A DNA stretch of 64,000 bases, taken from the NCBI GenBank assembly GCA_037349105.1, contig JAYJMM010000054.1, forward strand, positions 124,001-188,000. Direction: 5' to 3'. A model generated the notes under the pieces. It worked only from the letters and a program-made list of their open reading frames with translations, did not search any database and was not told the origin of the DNA. The stretch is from Limnomonas spitsbergensis. Taxonomy: Eukaryota > Chlorophyta > Chlorophyceae > Chlamydomonadales. The translations under genes and the position numbers were made by a program. Shown here one piece after another: positions 12,001 through 25,600 of this stretch (its first letter is position 1; every line of letters begins with the position of its first letter).

Positions 12001-15000
12001 CTGGAGGATTGTGTGGGCTGCAGGTGCGGTGACGATGCGGGAGGGCAGCCAGGAGGGTTGTGTGGGCTGCAGGTGCGGTGACGATGCAGGGGCAGCTAGA
12101 AGGGTTGTGTGTGCTGCAGGTGCTGTGTCGATGTGGGAGGGTAGCCTGGAGGGTTGTGTGGGCTGTGCAGGTGCGGTGAGGATGCGGGATGGCAGCCAGG
12201 AGGGTTGTGTGGGCTGCTGGTGCAGTGACGATGTAGGAGTGCAGCCACGAGGGTTATGTGGGCTACAGATGCGGTGACGATGCGGGAGGGCAGTTTAAAG
12301 GGTTGTGTGGGCTACAGATGCGGTGAGGATGTGGGAGGGCTGCCTGGAGGGTTGTGTGGGCTGCCTGTGCGGTGACCATGAAGGAGGGCAGCTAGGAGGG
12401 TTGTGTGGGCTGCATGTGCAGTGACTATGAAGGAGGGCTGCCAGGAGGGTTGTGTGGGCTGCATGTGCGGTGACCATGAAGGAGGGCAGCCATGAGGTTT
12501 GTTTGGGCTGCAGGTGCAGTGAAGATGCAGGAGGTCAGCATGGAGGGTTGTGTGGGCCGCAGGTGTGGTGATGATGCAGGGGGCAGCCAGGAGGGTTTTG
12601 TGGGCTGCAGGTGCGGTGACAATGCGGGAGGGCAGCTAGAAGGGTAGTGTGGGCTGCAGGTGTGGTGAGGATGAGGGTGGGCAGCCATGAGGGTTGTGTG
12701 TGCTGCAGGTGCGGTGTCGATTGGGGAGGACAGCCAGGAGGGTTGTGTGGGCTATGCAGGTGCGGTGAGGATGCGGGAGGGGAGCTAGGAGGGTTGTGTG
12801 GGCTGCAGGTGCGGTGAGGATGCGTGAGGGCAGCCAGGAAGGTTGTGTGGGCTGCAGGTGCGGTGACGATGCGGCAGGGCAGCCTGGAGGGTTGTTTGGG
12901 CTGCAGGTGCGGTGAGGATGCGGGAGGGCAGCCAGGAGGGTTGTGTGTGCTGCAAGTGCGGTGACGATGCGGGAGGGCAGCCAGGAGGGTTGTGTGGGCT
13001 GCATGCGCGGTGACAATGCGGGAGGGCAGCAAGGAGGGTTGTGTGGGCTGCAGGTGCGGTGACCATGCGGGAGGGCAGCCAGGAGGGTTGTGTGGGCTGC
13101 ATGTGCGGTGACAATGTGGGAGGGCAGCCTGGAGGGTTGTTTGGGCTGCAGGTGCGGTGAGGATGTGGGTGGGCTGGGTAGGCTAGTATCCATTTCAAGC
13201 ATGTTTATTATTTCCCCGGTCAAAAACATGAGCAAGATGCTGCATGGAAAGAGATTTATGGATTTTTACTGTACTGTGTGCTGTTCCGTTGCTCTGTACT
13301 CGTGCAGGCCAGAGCTGACCCCGCCGGACCTGACCACGACCGCTGTTGAGATCTGGGCCTCCATATACGGCCGTGAGAACCTGGGCATTCGCCAGCGCGA
13401 CATTCTGGCCGGCTGTGCCAAGGCCTACCATGAACACTATTGGACCCAGCCGTTGCCAGACTTCCATGGCATGCGCGACTTCTATGCCTTGGCCAGCGCT
13501 CCGGACCTGCGCGACGGCAGCGGGGACCCTGCTAAGCAGCTCTATTCAGCCATCCTCCGCAACTTCGGTGGCCCCCAGTCAGTTGTGCAAAGGGTGCGTT
13601 GCAGCAGGGGTGGGATGCTATTACCAGCTGGGGTCTGGGGTTTCTTTTACTTGGTACTCAGATCCGTTGGACCGCATTTGGCGGGCCGCCCCACCACAGG
13701 CCAGTTTGGACGCCTTAACCTTGACCAACCTTCGGCTGGAGGCCAAAGCAGCATATACCTTTCCACTGACGCCTGAGGGGCCTATGGTCAGTGGGCGGAT
13801 TTTAGCTGGCAAGTAGCTTATGTGTAGCTGAACCTCACTCAAATTGATTTTGGTGGTGGGGGGATATCACCACCGGTCAGAGTACTGCAAAACGGGATAG
13901 GGTCCGCGCACACCCCCAAAAAATAATTTAAATGTTTTCGTCGCGCAGCCGAAAAACAGGATAATAACGGCTGCACAGCGGCGACGTTTTTGCAGATCAT
14001 TCAATTTAACGCCACGCATCAGGTACAATAGGCACCTGACTGACACTCCACGCAGTGGCGATTTTTGAATGAATGTTAGCGCGCATCCAGGTCCGCGCAC
14101 CCCAATCATGAATTAATATTGAGCGAAGTCTACCGCGTTTACGATAATTATCAATAGACAGTTGGGATGGCAGGGTGCAATTGTGGCAGACTTGCTCTAT
14201 TAACAACACTTCTTAACCCTCGACCCTTATAGAAGGGGTCCAGACGTCCAGGCAGGCAGTGGACTGACAGAGTGAGAAAATAGAGTTTGAGCTAAGGGAA
14301 CAAAATGACATTTTGTTCTTTATATTCAGATCTCACCACATGCATATCAGCATTTTAGGGGTGTTGTATATATTACCAGGGTTCGTGTTAGGATTCCTCC
14401 CTTGATTATGCATATTTAGGATTCCTCCCTTGATTATGCATATTTAGGATTCCTCCCTTAATTATGCATATTTAGGATTCCTCCCTTGATTATGCATATT
14501 TAGGATTCCTCCCTTGATTATGCATATTTAGGATTCCTCCCTTGATTATGCATATTTAGGATTCCTCCCTTGATTATGCATATTTAGGATTCCTCCCTTA
14601 ATTATGCATATTTAGGATTCCTCCCTTGATTATGCATATTTAGGATTCCTCCCTTAATTATGCATATTTAGGATTCCTCCCTTAATTATGCATATTTAGG
14701 ATTCCTCCCTTGATTATGCATATTTAGGATTCCTCCCTTAATTATGCATATTTAGGATTCCTCCCTTGATTATGCATATTTAGGATTCCTCCCTTGATTA
14801 TGCATATTTAGGATTCCTCCCTTGATTATGCATATTTAGGATTCCTCCCTTAATTATGCATATTTAGGATTCCTCCCTTAATTATGCATATTTAGGATTC
14901 CTCCCTTAATTATGCATATTTAGGATTCCTCCCTTAATTATGCATATTTAGGATTCCTCCCTTGATTATGCATATTTAGGATTCCTCCCTTGATTATGCA

Positions 15001-18000
15001 TATTTAGGATTCCTCCCTTGATTATGCATATTTAGGATTCCTCCCTTGATTATGCATATTTAGGATTCCTCCCTTAATTATGCATATTTAGGATTCCTCC
15101 CTTAATTATGCATATTTAGGATTCCTCCCTTGATTATGCATATTTAGGATTCCTCCCTTAATTATGCATATTTAGGATTCCTCCCTTGATTATGCATATT
15201 TAGGATTCCTCCCTTAATTATGCATATTTAGGATTCCTCCCTTAATTATGCATATTTAGGATTCCTCCCTTAATTATGCATATTTAGGATTCCTCCCTTA
15301 ATTATGCATATTTAGGATTCCTCCCTTAATTATGCATATTTAGGATTCCTCCCTTGATTATGCATATTTAGGATTCCTCCCTTAATTATGCATATTTAGG
15401 ATTCCTCCCTTAATTATGCATATTTAGGATTCCTCCCTTAATTATGCATATTTAGGATTCCTCCCTTAATTATGCATATTTAGGATTCCTCCCTTAATTA
15501 TGCATATTTAGGATTCCTCCCTTGATTATGCATATTTAGGATTCCTCCCTTAATTATGCATATTTAGGATTCCTCCCTTGATTATGCATATTTAGGATTC
15601 CTCCCTTGATTATGCATATTTAGGATTCCTCCCTTAATTATGCATATTTAGGATTCCTCCCTTGATTATGCATATTTAGGATTCCTCCCTTGATTATGCA
15701 TATTTAGGATTCCTCCCTTAATTATGCATATTTAGGATTCCTCCCTTAATTATGCATATTTAGGATTCCTCCCTTGATTATGCATATTTAGGATTCCTCC
15801 CTTGATTATGCATATTTAGGATTCCTCCCTTAATTATGCATATTTAGGATTCCTCCCTTGATTATGCATATTTAGGATTCCTCCCTTGATTATGCATATT
15901 TAGGATTCCTCCCTTAATTATGCATATTTAGGATTCCTCCCTTAATTATGCATATTTAGGATTCCTCCCTTGATTATGCATATTTAGGATTCCTCCCTTG
16001 ATTATGCATATTTAGGATTCCTCCCTTAATTATGCATATTTAGGATTCCTCCCTTAATTATGCATATTTAGGATTCCTCCCTTAATTATGCATATTTAGG
16101 ATTCCTCCCTTGATTATGCATATTTAGGATTCCTCCCTTAATTATGCATATTTAGGATTCCTCCCTTAATTATGCATATTTAGGATTCCTCCCTTGATTA
16201 TGCATATTTAGGATTCCTCCCTTGATTATGCATATTTAGGATTCCTCCCTTAATTATGCATATTTAGGATTCCTCCCTTAATTATGCATATTTAGGATTC
16301 CTCCCTTGATTATGCATATTTAGGATTCCTCCCTTAATTATGCATATTTAGGATTCCTCCCTTAATTATGCATATTTAGGATTCCTCCCTTAATTATGCA
16401 TATTTAGGATTCCTCCCTTGATTATGCATATTTAGGATTCCTCCCTTAATTATGCATATTTAGGATTCCTCCCTTGATTATGCATATTTAGGATTCCTCC
16501 CTTAATTATGCATATTTAGGATTCCTCCCTTAATTATGCATATTTAGGATTCCTCCCTTAATTATGCATATTTAGGATTCCTCCCTTGATTATGCATATT
16601 TAGGATTCCTCCCTTGATTATGCATATTTAGGATTCCTCCCTTAATTATGCATATTTAGGATTCCTCCCTTAATTATGCATATTTAGGATTCCTCCCTTG
16701 ATTATGCATATTTAGGATTCCTCCCTTAATTATGCATATTTAGGATTCCTCCCTTAATTATGCATATTTAGGATTCCTCCCTTAATTATGCATATTTAGG
16801 ATTCCTCCCTTGATTATGCATATTTAGGATTCCTCCCTTAATTATGCATATTTAGGATTCCTCCCTTGATTATGCATATTTAGGATTCCTCCCTTAATTA
16901 TGCATATTTAGGATTCCTCCCTTGATTATGCATATTTAGGATTCCTCCCTTAATTATGCATATTTAGGATTCCTCCCTTAATTATGCATATTTAGGATTC
17001 CTCCCTTGATTATGCATATTTAGGATTCCTCCCTTGATTATGCATATTTAGGATTCCTCCCTTAATTATGCATATTTAGGATTCCTCCCTTGATTATGCA
17101 TATTTAGGATTCCTCCCTTAATTATGCATATTTAGGATTCCTCCCTTGATTATGCATATTTAGGATTCCTCCCTTAATTATGCATATTTAGGATTCCTCC
17201 CTTAATTATGCATATTTAGGATTCCTCCCTTAATTATGCATATTTAGGATTCCTCCCTTGATTATGCATATTTAGGATTCCTCCCTTAATTATGCATATT
17301 TAGGATTCCTCCCTTAATTATGCATATTTAGGATTCCTCCCTTGATTATGCATATTTAGGATTCCTCCCTTAATTATGCATATTTAGGATTCCTCCCTTG
17401 ATTATGCATATTTAGGATTCCTCCCTTGATTATGCATATTTAGGATTCCTCCCTTGATTATGCATATTTAGGATTCCTCCCTTGATTATGCATATTTAGG
17501 ATTCCTCCCTTGATTATGCATATTTAGGATTCCTCCCTTAATTATGCATATTTAGGATTCCTCCCTTGATTATGCATATTTAGGATTCCTCCCTTGATTA
17601 TGCATATTTAGGATTCCTCCCTTAATTATGCATATTTAGGATTCCTCCCTTAATTATGCATATTTAGGATTCCTCCCTTAATTATGCATATTTAGGATTC
17701 CTCCCTTAATTATGCATATTTAGGATTCCTCCCTTGATTATGCATATTTAGGATTCCTCCCTTAATTATGCATATTTAGGATTCCTCCCTTGATTATGCA
17801 TATTTAGGATTCCTCCCTTGATTATGCATATTTAGGATTCCTCCCTTAATTATGCATATTTAGGATTCCTCCCTTAATTATGCATATTTAGGATTCCTCC
17901 CTTAATTATGCATATTTAGGATTCCTCCCTTAATTATGCATATTTAGGATTCCTCCCTTAATTATGCATATTTAGGATTCCTCCCTTGATTATGCATATT

Positions 18001-21000
18001 TAGGATTCCTCCCTTGATTATGCATATTTAGGATTCCTCCCTTGATTATGCATATTTAGGATTCCTCCCTTGATTATGCATATTTAGGATTCCTCCCTTG
18101 ATTATGCATATTTAGGATTCCTCCCTTAATTATGCATATTTAGGATTCCTCCCTTGATTATGCATATTTAGGATTCCTCCCTTAATTATGCATATTTAGG
18201 ATTCCTCCCTTGATTATGCATATTTAGGATTCCTCCCTTGATTATGCATATTTAGGATTCCTCCCTTAATTATGCATATTTAGGATTCCTCCCTTGATTA
18301 TGCATATTTAGGATTCCTCCCTTAATTATGCATATTTAGGATTCCTCCCTTGATTATGCATATTTAGGATTCCTCCCTTGATTATGCATATTTAGGATTC
18401 CTCCCTTAATTATGCATATTTAGGATTCCTCCCTTAATTATGCATATTTAGGATTCCTCCCTTAATTATGCATATTTAGGATTCCTCCCTTAATTATGCA
18501 TATTTAGGATTCCTCCCTTAATTATGCATATTTAGGATTCCTCCCTTAATTATGCATATTTAGGATTCCTCCCTTGATTATGCATATTTAGGATTCCTCC
18601 CTTGATTATGCATATTTAGGATTCCTCCCTTAATTATGCATATTTAGGATTCCTCCCTTAATTATGCATATTTAGGATTCCTCCCTTGATTATGCATATT
18701 TAGGATTCCTCCCTTAATTATGCATATTTAGGATTCCTCCCTTAATTATGCATATTTAGGATTCCTCCCTTGATTATGCATATTTAGGATTCCTCCCTTA
18801 ATTATGCATATTTAGGATTCCTCCCTTGATTATGCATATTTAGGATTCCTCCCTTAATTATGCATATTTAGGATTCCTCCCTTAATTATGCATATTTAGG
18901 ATTCCTCCCTTAATTATGCATATTTAGGATTCCTCCCTTAATTATGCATATTTAGGATTCCTCCCTTAATTATGCATATTTAGGATTCCTCCCTTGATTA
19001 TGCATATTTAGGATTCCTCCCTTAATTATGCATATTTAGGATTCCTCCCTTAATTATGCATATTTAGGATTCCTCCCTTGATTATGCATATTTAGGATTC
19101 CTCCCTTAATTATGCATATTTAGGATTCCTCCCTTAATTATGCATATTTAGGATTCCTCCCTTAATTATGCATATTTAGGATTCCTCCCTTGATTATGCA
19201 TATTTAGGATTCCTCCCTTAATTATGCATATTTAGGATTCCTCCCTTAATTATGCATATTTAGGATTCCTCCCTTGATTATGCATATTTAGGATTCCTCC
19301 CTTGATTATGCATATTTAGGATTCCTCCCTTAATAATGCATATTTATTTTACCCCTGAAAACGGTGTCTGCCATCCTTCATCTCCTCCTCTACCCTGAGG
19401 ATCCTAGAAAACCGAATGGACCCAATTTTTGTTTGTTCTTCTGGGTGTATTCAAAATTCAAAAAGAAGGTTTTGCCCTGGACTGAAGCACCATTTTTGCT
19501 GTAAGGTATCATCCCCCCTGAAACGAATAAAATGTCGGGTACCGTCTGTTGTTTGCGGGTGTGAAGCTGTTGGACTTGCTTCCCCCTCAGTGGGAAGGGC
19601 CACGCCCTGTCTTGGGAGTTCAAATTCAAATCCTCGGTGGGAAGAGCCACGCCCTGTCTTGGGAGTTCAAATTCAGTTCCTCGGTGGAAAGGGCCACGCC
19701 TTGTCTTGGGAGTTGAAATTCAAATCCTCGGTGGGAAGGGCCACGCCCTGTCTTTGGAGTTCAAATTTAAATCCCCATAGCATACGCTTCACCGCCTATC
19801 CCCTTCCCCTGCCCCCCCACCAACACCTTCATTGCAACTTCGTGTCTGCCCTCCACCCTCTCTTCCATGGCTTCTATACGCCTCTCCCATCCACACTCTG
19901 CTGTCCTTTTGTACCATCCGCCACCCTGCTCAGGTCTTGCACATCTTCAGCTCGGAGACGCACCTTCTCCTCTCTGCCGTGACGGAGGTCCCGAGCGTGC
20001 AAGAGCTCATCAGGTCCAACCTTAGAGACCGGGCAGCCAGGTGGGGTGTGTCAGCTGACTAGAACGAGCAGCCAGGTGGGCTGCCCAGCACACAGGGTCT
20101 CACGGTCCACACGACATGCACCAATACACTCAGTCATGCCAGACTAGCATGAACAGGCATGACAGTCTGTCTTGTTTATTTGATACTAGCGGCGTGGATG
20201 TTGCTTCGGTTCAGGCTGCGTTATTTTCTGAACACCACACGCCACACGCCCACAGGGCGTAGCTTTCCTCCTCCTTGCCGACTGGCCTTCAGCCTTTCAC
20301 TCCTTTACCCCCCTGCATTTGCCGTGCACCAGCCTGCCCCACAGATTCCTGACCAAGGCCATCATGTTTGAGTCTCCTTTGCTACAGCTGCATGCCCCAC
20401 GGAATTCACATTTCCCAGCTTGTGCCCTAGTGCATTGACCTCGGTCTATTTCCCCGACGGGACCATCTCAACAGGCACCTCCTGGTGGTTTCCAGCAGCC
20501 CCGACATCGTTCTGGCTTTGATCCAGCAGGAACTCCTGGGGGCGGCTGGTGCATCTCCTGGTGGGGCGCATTCAGAGCCAGCGGGCAGCCGCAGCGCCCT
20601 GCCGCCCATTGCTGTGGAGTGGGGGTCGCCGTACCCAGCGGACCAGAGTGACGTCTACAAACACAGGTGGGAAGCCCATGCAGTGTGCAATAGGGGACTG
20701 ACGACAGGGGGCTGATGTGATGGTGATCCTGGCTGAGCATGATTAAGGTGGGAGGAGCACTTGAGGGGGCACCTTACACCCTGCACCTGGCAATAGGAGG
20801 GCGCTACCGCCCCCACACAATAACGGCCAGTCTATGAGCATCTGTTTCTTAAGCCCTTAAAGGCGGGGCTGATTGCACCAGCGGGTGGGAAGCCACGGGG
20901 GTTTGATCCAGGAGCCAAAACCAGGGTGAAGGAGAATTTTGCCGATCCGGCCTCCGTGGCTTCCCACCCCCTGGATTGCACTGTACCCCTTCAAACCTTC

Positions 21001-22617
21001 AACCCTGGGCCCTAAACCTGCAGGTATGATGCCCTTATGCTGCCCTTGCCAGTCAGGTGATGGGGTACCCTGTCAGCTTAAATAAAAACAACTAAAATAT
21101 GCACCGCCTAGAGATCGATCCGCAATTTCTGGAAGGGCAGTCCCACATGGGCATCTTGTGGTATACCCCTAGGAAAGTAAGGGAACAGTGCAGCTTGGCG
21201 GAAGCTGCATCCACACCAAACCTATTAGATCCTTCTACCTGCTGTGACCTCTGACGCAGGCGCCTGAGCCGTATCATTGGCTACATGGAGCATGGCTTCA
21301 AGCTGGTGCTGCGCGAGGCAGGTGTGTACTGTGCGCTGTATGACCTCCTCAATCAGCACTACACGGTCGTCAACGGCCGGCGCAACTGCCGCATTGCCCT
21401 CGGAGCGCACTCCAACCCGATGTGCGCCGTGCATGACAGCTTCCGTGCCATCGTGCTCATGCACCCGGACCAGGCGGCCAGGGCGGACCCGTCTCTGCTG
21501 AACCGGCTCGAAAAGCAGTACATGGAGCAGCAGCAACAGCTGACAGGCCAGCAGGTTACGCAGCTTCTGCAGCCGCTGCAGGACCTGGTCGAGGCCATGG
21601 CTGGGACTTCCACCGCCGCGCCAGCATTTGCCCGGGAACCTGGGAGCCTGTTCCTGGGGATGACTGCCGACTCCATGTCCTCCCTCGTGCTGAGACTTCT
21701 ACCCTGTGCTGCCACTGCAGTAGCTCAGCACGCGGAAGCGCACGATGTGATGCGCCAGAATGCCGTGCAGGCCCTGGCTGCCGTTGCGTCTGTGGACGGC
21801 GTCGCACGAGCGTGCTGCTCTGGGCTGCGAGGTGCGGCACCTGCGATGGTCCCGCAGCTCCTGCAGCTCGTCCGGACCCGGCTTGGGCCACCGTACCGCA
21901 GCATGCATGAGTTCGTGCAGCACAGCCTCATTCATCATGGAGCAGCAGCATCAACAGCCCCCTCACCCGTTGAGGGGCAGCAGCAAGCCGGTGCAGCTGC
22001 TGCCGCCACCGCTGCTGGCCACCATTGCCTTGGTGGAGAGGTCCAGCTGTGGTATGTCATGACCCGGACTCAGCAGCACACGCCCATGGCCCCCCTGCTG
22101 CAAGACCTGGCCGTTGACTGCCAGGAGTACTCCCTCGATGTCTTCACCAGCGAGTCCGACGTGCAGACTAAAGTCTCTGCGTATCTACGGCAGGCTGCAG
22201 CACTGTTGGTCTCCTCAGCCTCACAAGTGGCAGCAGGGCACAAGCTCCTAGGCAAGCCCCAGTCAGACCAGTCAAGCCCTAATGGCTCTCCTCTCTCGCT
22301 CCACGCCGGCAGTGGAGGGAAGCTGCTTGTGTTTCATGCCACAGCGGAGCGCCATGCCTTGCAGATCCAGCACTTGCTCCACGTGGTGGAGAGATGCCTC
22401 AATGCCTCAGGCCTGGCAGCAGCAACATCCAGTGCAGGCGGGGGTGTCTGGATGCAGACCTCAGCAGCAGCAGCATCAGTGCCGCCAGCTGACGATGACG
22501 AGCTCATGCCTGATGCGGTAGCAGGCGGCTGCCAAATTGAGGTGGAATCTGCAGCTGGGGGTTCGGGCCTAGCAGCAACAATGTCAAGGGCTGGTCGGGG
22601 CGCCTTGGGGCTGGCCT

Positions 22618-22658
<41 letters not shown>

Positions 22659-25600
22659 CCACCAGCTGACAAAGACGAGTCGATGCATGATGCGGCCGCC
22701 GGTGGCAGTGGTGTCGAGACAGGGGCTGCAGCGAGGGCTCACAGTGGCGGGCAGTCGGTGGTCCCACTGCTTGGCATCTGCCTGGTTGTGCACGTTCCAG
22801 CGGCCCCTCTGCATCCCCTCCCCTCTGGCTGGCAGGTCAGCTGGCTCGGGCGGTGGCGCCAGCTGTCAATAGACAGGCTCGAGGGGACGGACCCCTGGCT
22901 ATCTCACCTGATCACCATGTACTTTGAGAGCCGGGTGTCAGCGGCAGCAGCGTTGCACAGCATTGTGCCTGCAGCAGCAAGCAGCAAGCTGCTGATTCCC
23001 GAGGATGCTGTGTCTGCTTTGCCCATTGCCGCGCAGATGCAGTCAGTCCTGCTCCGCTCCGTCTGCAACCTTCCGTTCCCCGATACGCCTCAAGGGAGGG
23101 AGCGTATCTGCTCGCTCACAGCCATGCTGTCGGGAGCTTCCACTGCGTTGACTGCCGCTGGTGACACTGACCCTGCTGGCCACCTTTGGCCGGTGATCTT
23201 GGGGGCCGTGAAGCGTCGGCTGGCTAAGCTGCCTTGGTGGCAGGGAGACGGGCCCCTGCGCTTGGCCAGCGATCCACTCCAGCTACGCCTGCACGGCAGC
23301 TTGGCAGCTGCAGTGGAGGCACATGTGCTACAGGAGGTGGCGGCGCAGCTTGCGCACGTGCTGTATGCTCTTGAGGCAAACAACATCTTGGACTCCTTCT
23401 CGCAAGCCGAGGCGGCCTTGCAGCAGGTGCTGCATGGCTCTGTCACCGATGTGGGGTAGGCTGACTGCAATCAAGAACTTATTACTGCCAGCAGCACACA
23501 AGCAGGGGTGTCATCAGGCTGAGAGGCTGTTGTGTGTGGGGTGGGGGAGACAACTGCCATGCCGCCCATAGGAAAGGGTGCCAAGAGAGCTTAAACCTGA
23601 AACCCAACATCCTAAATCCTTAACCTTAAATTCTTTACCTTCAACCCTAGGACTAGAGCCACCGAGAGGATGCAGGTCATCTGCCGTATTGCACAATCAT
23701 GGGAAATCAAGCACATCACTCAACGTCAGACATTGAGGGATTAACCTTCAGCCTTTATCTCAGTACCAGAAGCGTGATTGACCCGAGTCGGTCCCCCCCA
23801 CCTTCTAGGGCGGTTAATGTAATAAGGCAGGCAAGCTTGCAGCTAAGCATTCCACCCAGGAATTATTGCACTGTAGCACATGGCATTCCACCCAGGAATC
23901 GAGCCAACAATGATATTGATCGCACTGCAGTGCTAGTGCCAGCAACCGGGGCATGCATGGGCTCCCTGGCACAGGCCTGGGCAGGGCAGGCATAAGCTGC
24001 AAGCTTGAAACCCTCAATTGTTTATATCATCCCACAGGCGGTGCGCAATATATACCAGCCTGCACCTCCTCCTGGACTTCCCCCTCCCATACCCCTCCAC
24101 AGGCGGTGTGTGATATCCTGCCAGATGTCTTGCAGCAGCCTGCCCCCGCGGGCAACCTATCCCCTCTCCAGCCGAAGCTCAGGATACCTCTCAGCGCCTT
24201 CTGCTTCCAGAGGCTGCATGCCCAAGGCCTGGTCGTGCTCGGCCTCGTCAACAGCAAGGCCGACAACGGATCGAGCGGCATGGACGTAGATCTGCTTTCA
24301 GAGCAGGACGCCACAGCCCCGGGTCGCACGCCTCCACAGCTAGATGTGCTGCGTTTGGATGCCTTGTTGCACGACATTTTGGGGGCACGCTTGTCCGCTC
24401 TGCTGCTGCTGCATGCGGAGGATTACTTTGAAGACTTCTGTACCCTGGCCGCCGGGCAGCGGCAACTCCAGCCGCCGGGCATCGCGGGGCAGCTGCTGCA
24501 TCCCTGTCAATCTCAGGCTCTGCTTCTTAAGGTGCTGCTGCCGCTGCTGCCTGCTCGATTGCTGGTACATGGCCGGCCGCTGACTGCTCAACACCCTCTT
24601 GTCTGGCACCTGCTCTTGTGGGAGCACGCAGAGCTGTGGCGTGCAGTCAATCAAGTAGCCAGCCTTGTCTGCGAGGGCAGCGGCAGCAACGTAGTTCAGG
24701 AGGCCGAAGGAGCGGGCGGCATCGTGGGCGCTCAGACTGACGGCGGCGGGCTAGGGGAGCTTCTGAAGATGCTGCACGCCCGGCTGCTCCCCACCAGGGC
24801 CTTGCTTCAGAGGGTTGGCGGCTTGGGCGCTTGGCTCCAGAGCTGCCGGGACCTGTTGCAGCCTTGTGAGCGGATGCTGGGGTTGCTTCCTGGCAGATGC
24901 CGGGCCCTTCTCACCAACCTGCGGGTCTTGGAGAGGTTTGCCCAGGTGCACAGAACGCAGCCGGGCCACGGCCTGACTGTGTGTTCTGCTCGAGGCGGGG
25001 GGTCTGCGTCCATTGGTGGTATCCCTCAAGTTGCTCTTACCAGCAGTCTGGATAAGATGGCCAGCTTCATGGGCCAGGCGGGGGAGGCTGCCCTCTCTGA
25101 CGGAAGCCAGCTGTCGATGATCAGCTGCTGCTGCTCCCCAGCGAACACGTCAGCAACGGGGCAGGTGGAGGCAACAGCAAGCCCTGACAGTACATGTACT
25201 GCAAGCCCTGGCAGTACATGTACTGCAAGCTCGGGCAATACATGTAAATCAGGCTGCCTATTTCTGCCATTCCTGCTTGTATGCAGTCTCAACACCGCAG
25301 TGGAGCAGCGCGTGCAAGTGCCTGCAGCTCGTGATCTGGTTTCGCCTGCACATGCTGAATCCGCCACCCTAAGGTCACCGCTGCTGCTTCGCCAGATCGC
25401 CGCCTCTGCCCTCACTGAGAACTTTCACCCATCCATGCTCCCCATGCTTCTGAGGTGGGCCCCGGACCTCATTCGGTGGGCTACCCCTGTGGTGGTTGGC
25501 TGGGGTAGAACCAGCCCGGGAATAAACAGGCCAGGGACTGAGCGGGGATGGGACTAAAACCAGGCCTACATGACTAGGACTTGGTCAGGGATAGGGGCAG

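Larger units (their letters stand above)
20475..23450 (+). other. RNF213 core-to-E3 transition, no RING visible
   Basis: Exons 20475-20666 and 21260-23450 encode HLLVVSSSPDIVLALIQQ, GSPYPADQSDVYKHR, GYMEHGFKLVLREAG, ALYDLLNQHY and LLNRLEKQY, in the same order as the end of the RNF213 ATPase core. The following 600 codons are low in recognisable motifs but include SDPLQLRLHGS, also RNF213-like. The region contains Ala-, Gln- and Gly-rich inserts, including a GCA-type polyalanine run. No C3HC4 RING spacing was found here or in exon 24103-25454, where vertebrate RNF213 carries its RING. Confidence 0.7.

Noticed and set aside
9110..13235. Many VYTRIVHQDC and AAHTTLLAALP repeat proteins on both strands
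   Set aside because: Translations of the 13-bp and 49-bp arrays. No start context, splice support or family.
14390..19348. CRISPR array
   Set aside because: Units are contiguous with no spacers, and the setting is a eukaryotic intron.
22334..22814. Minus-strand Ala/Leu-rich frames
   Set aside because: Shadows of the CAG-rich exon of the RNF213-like gene.
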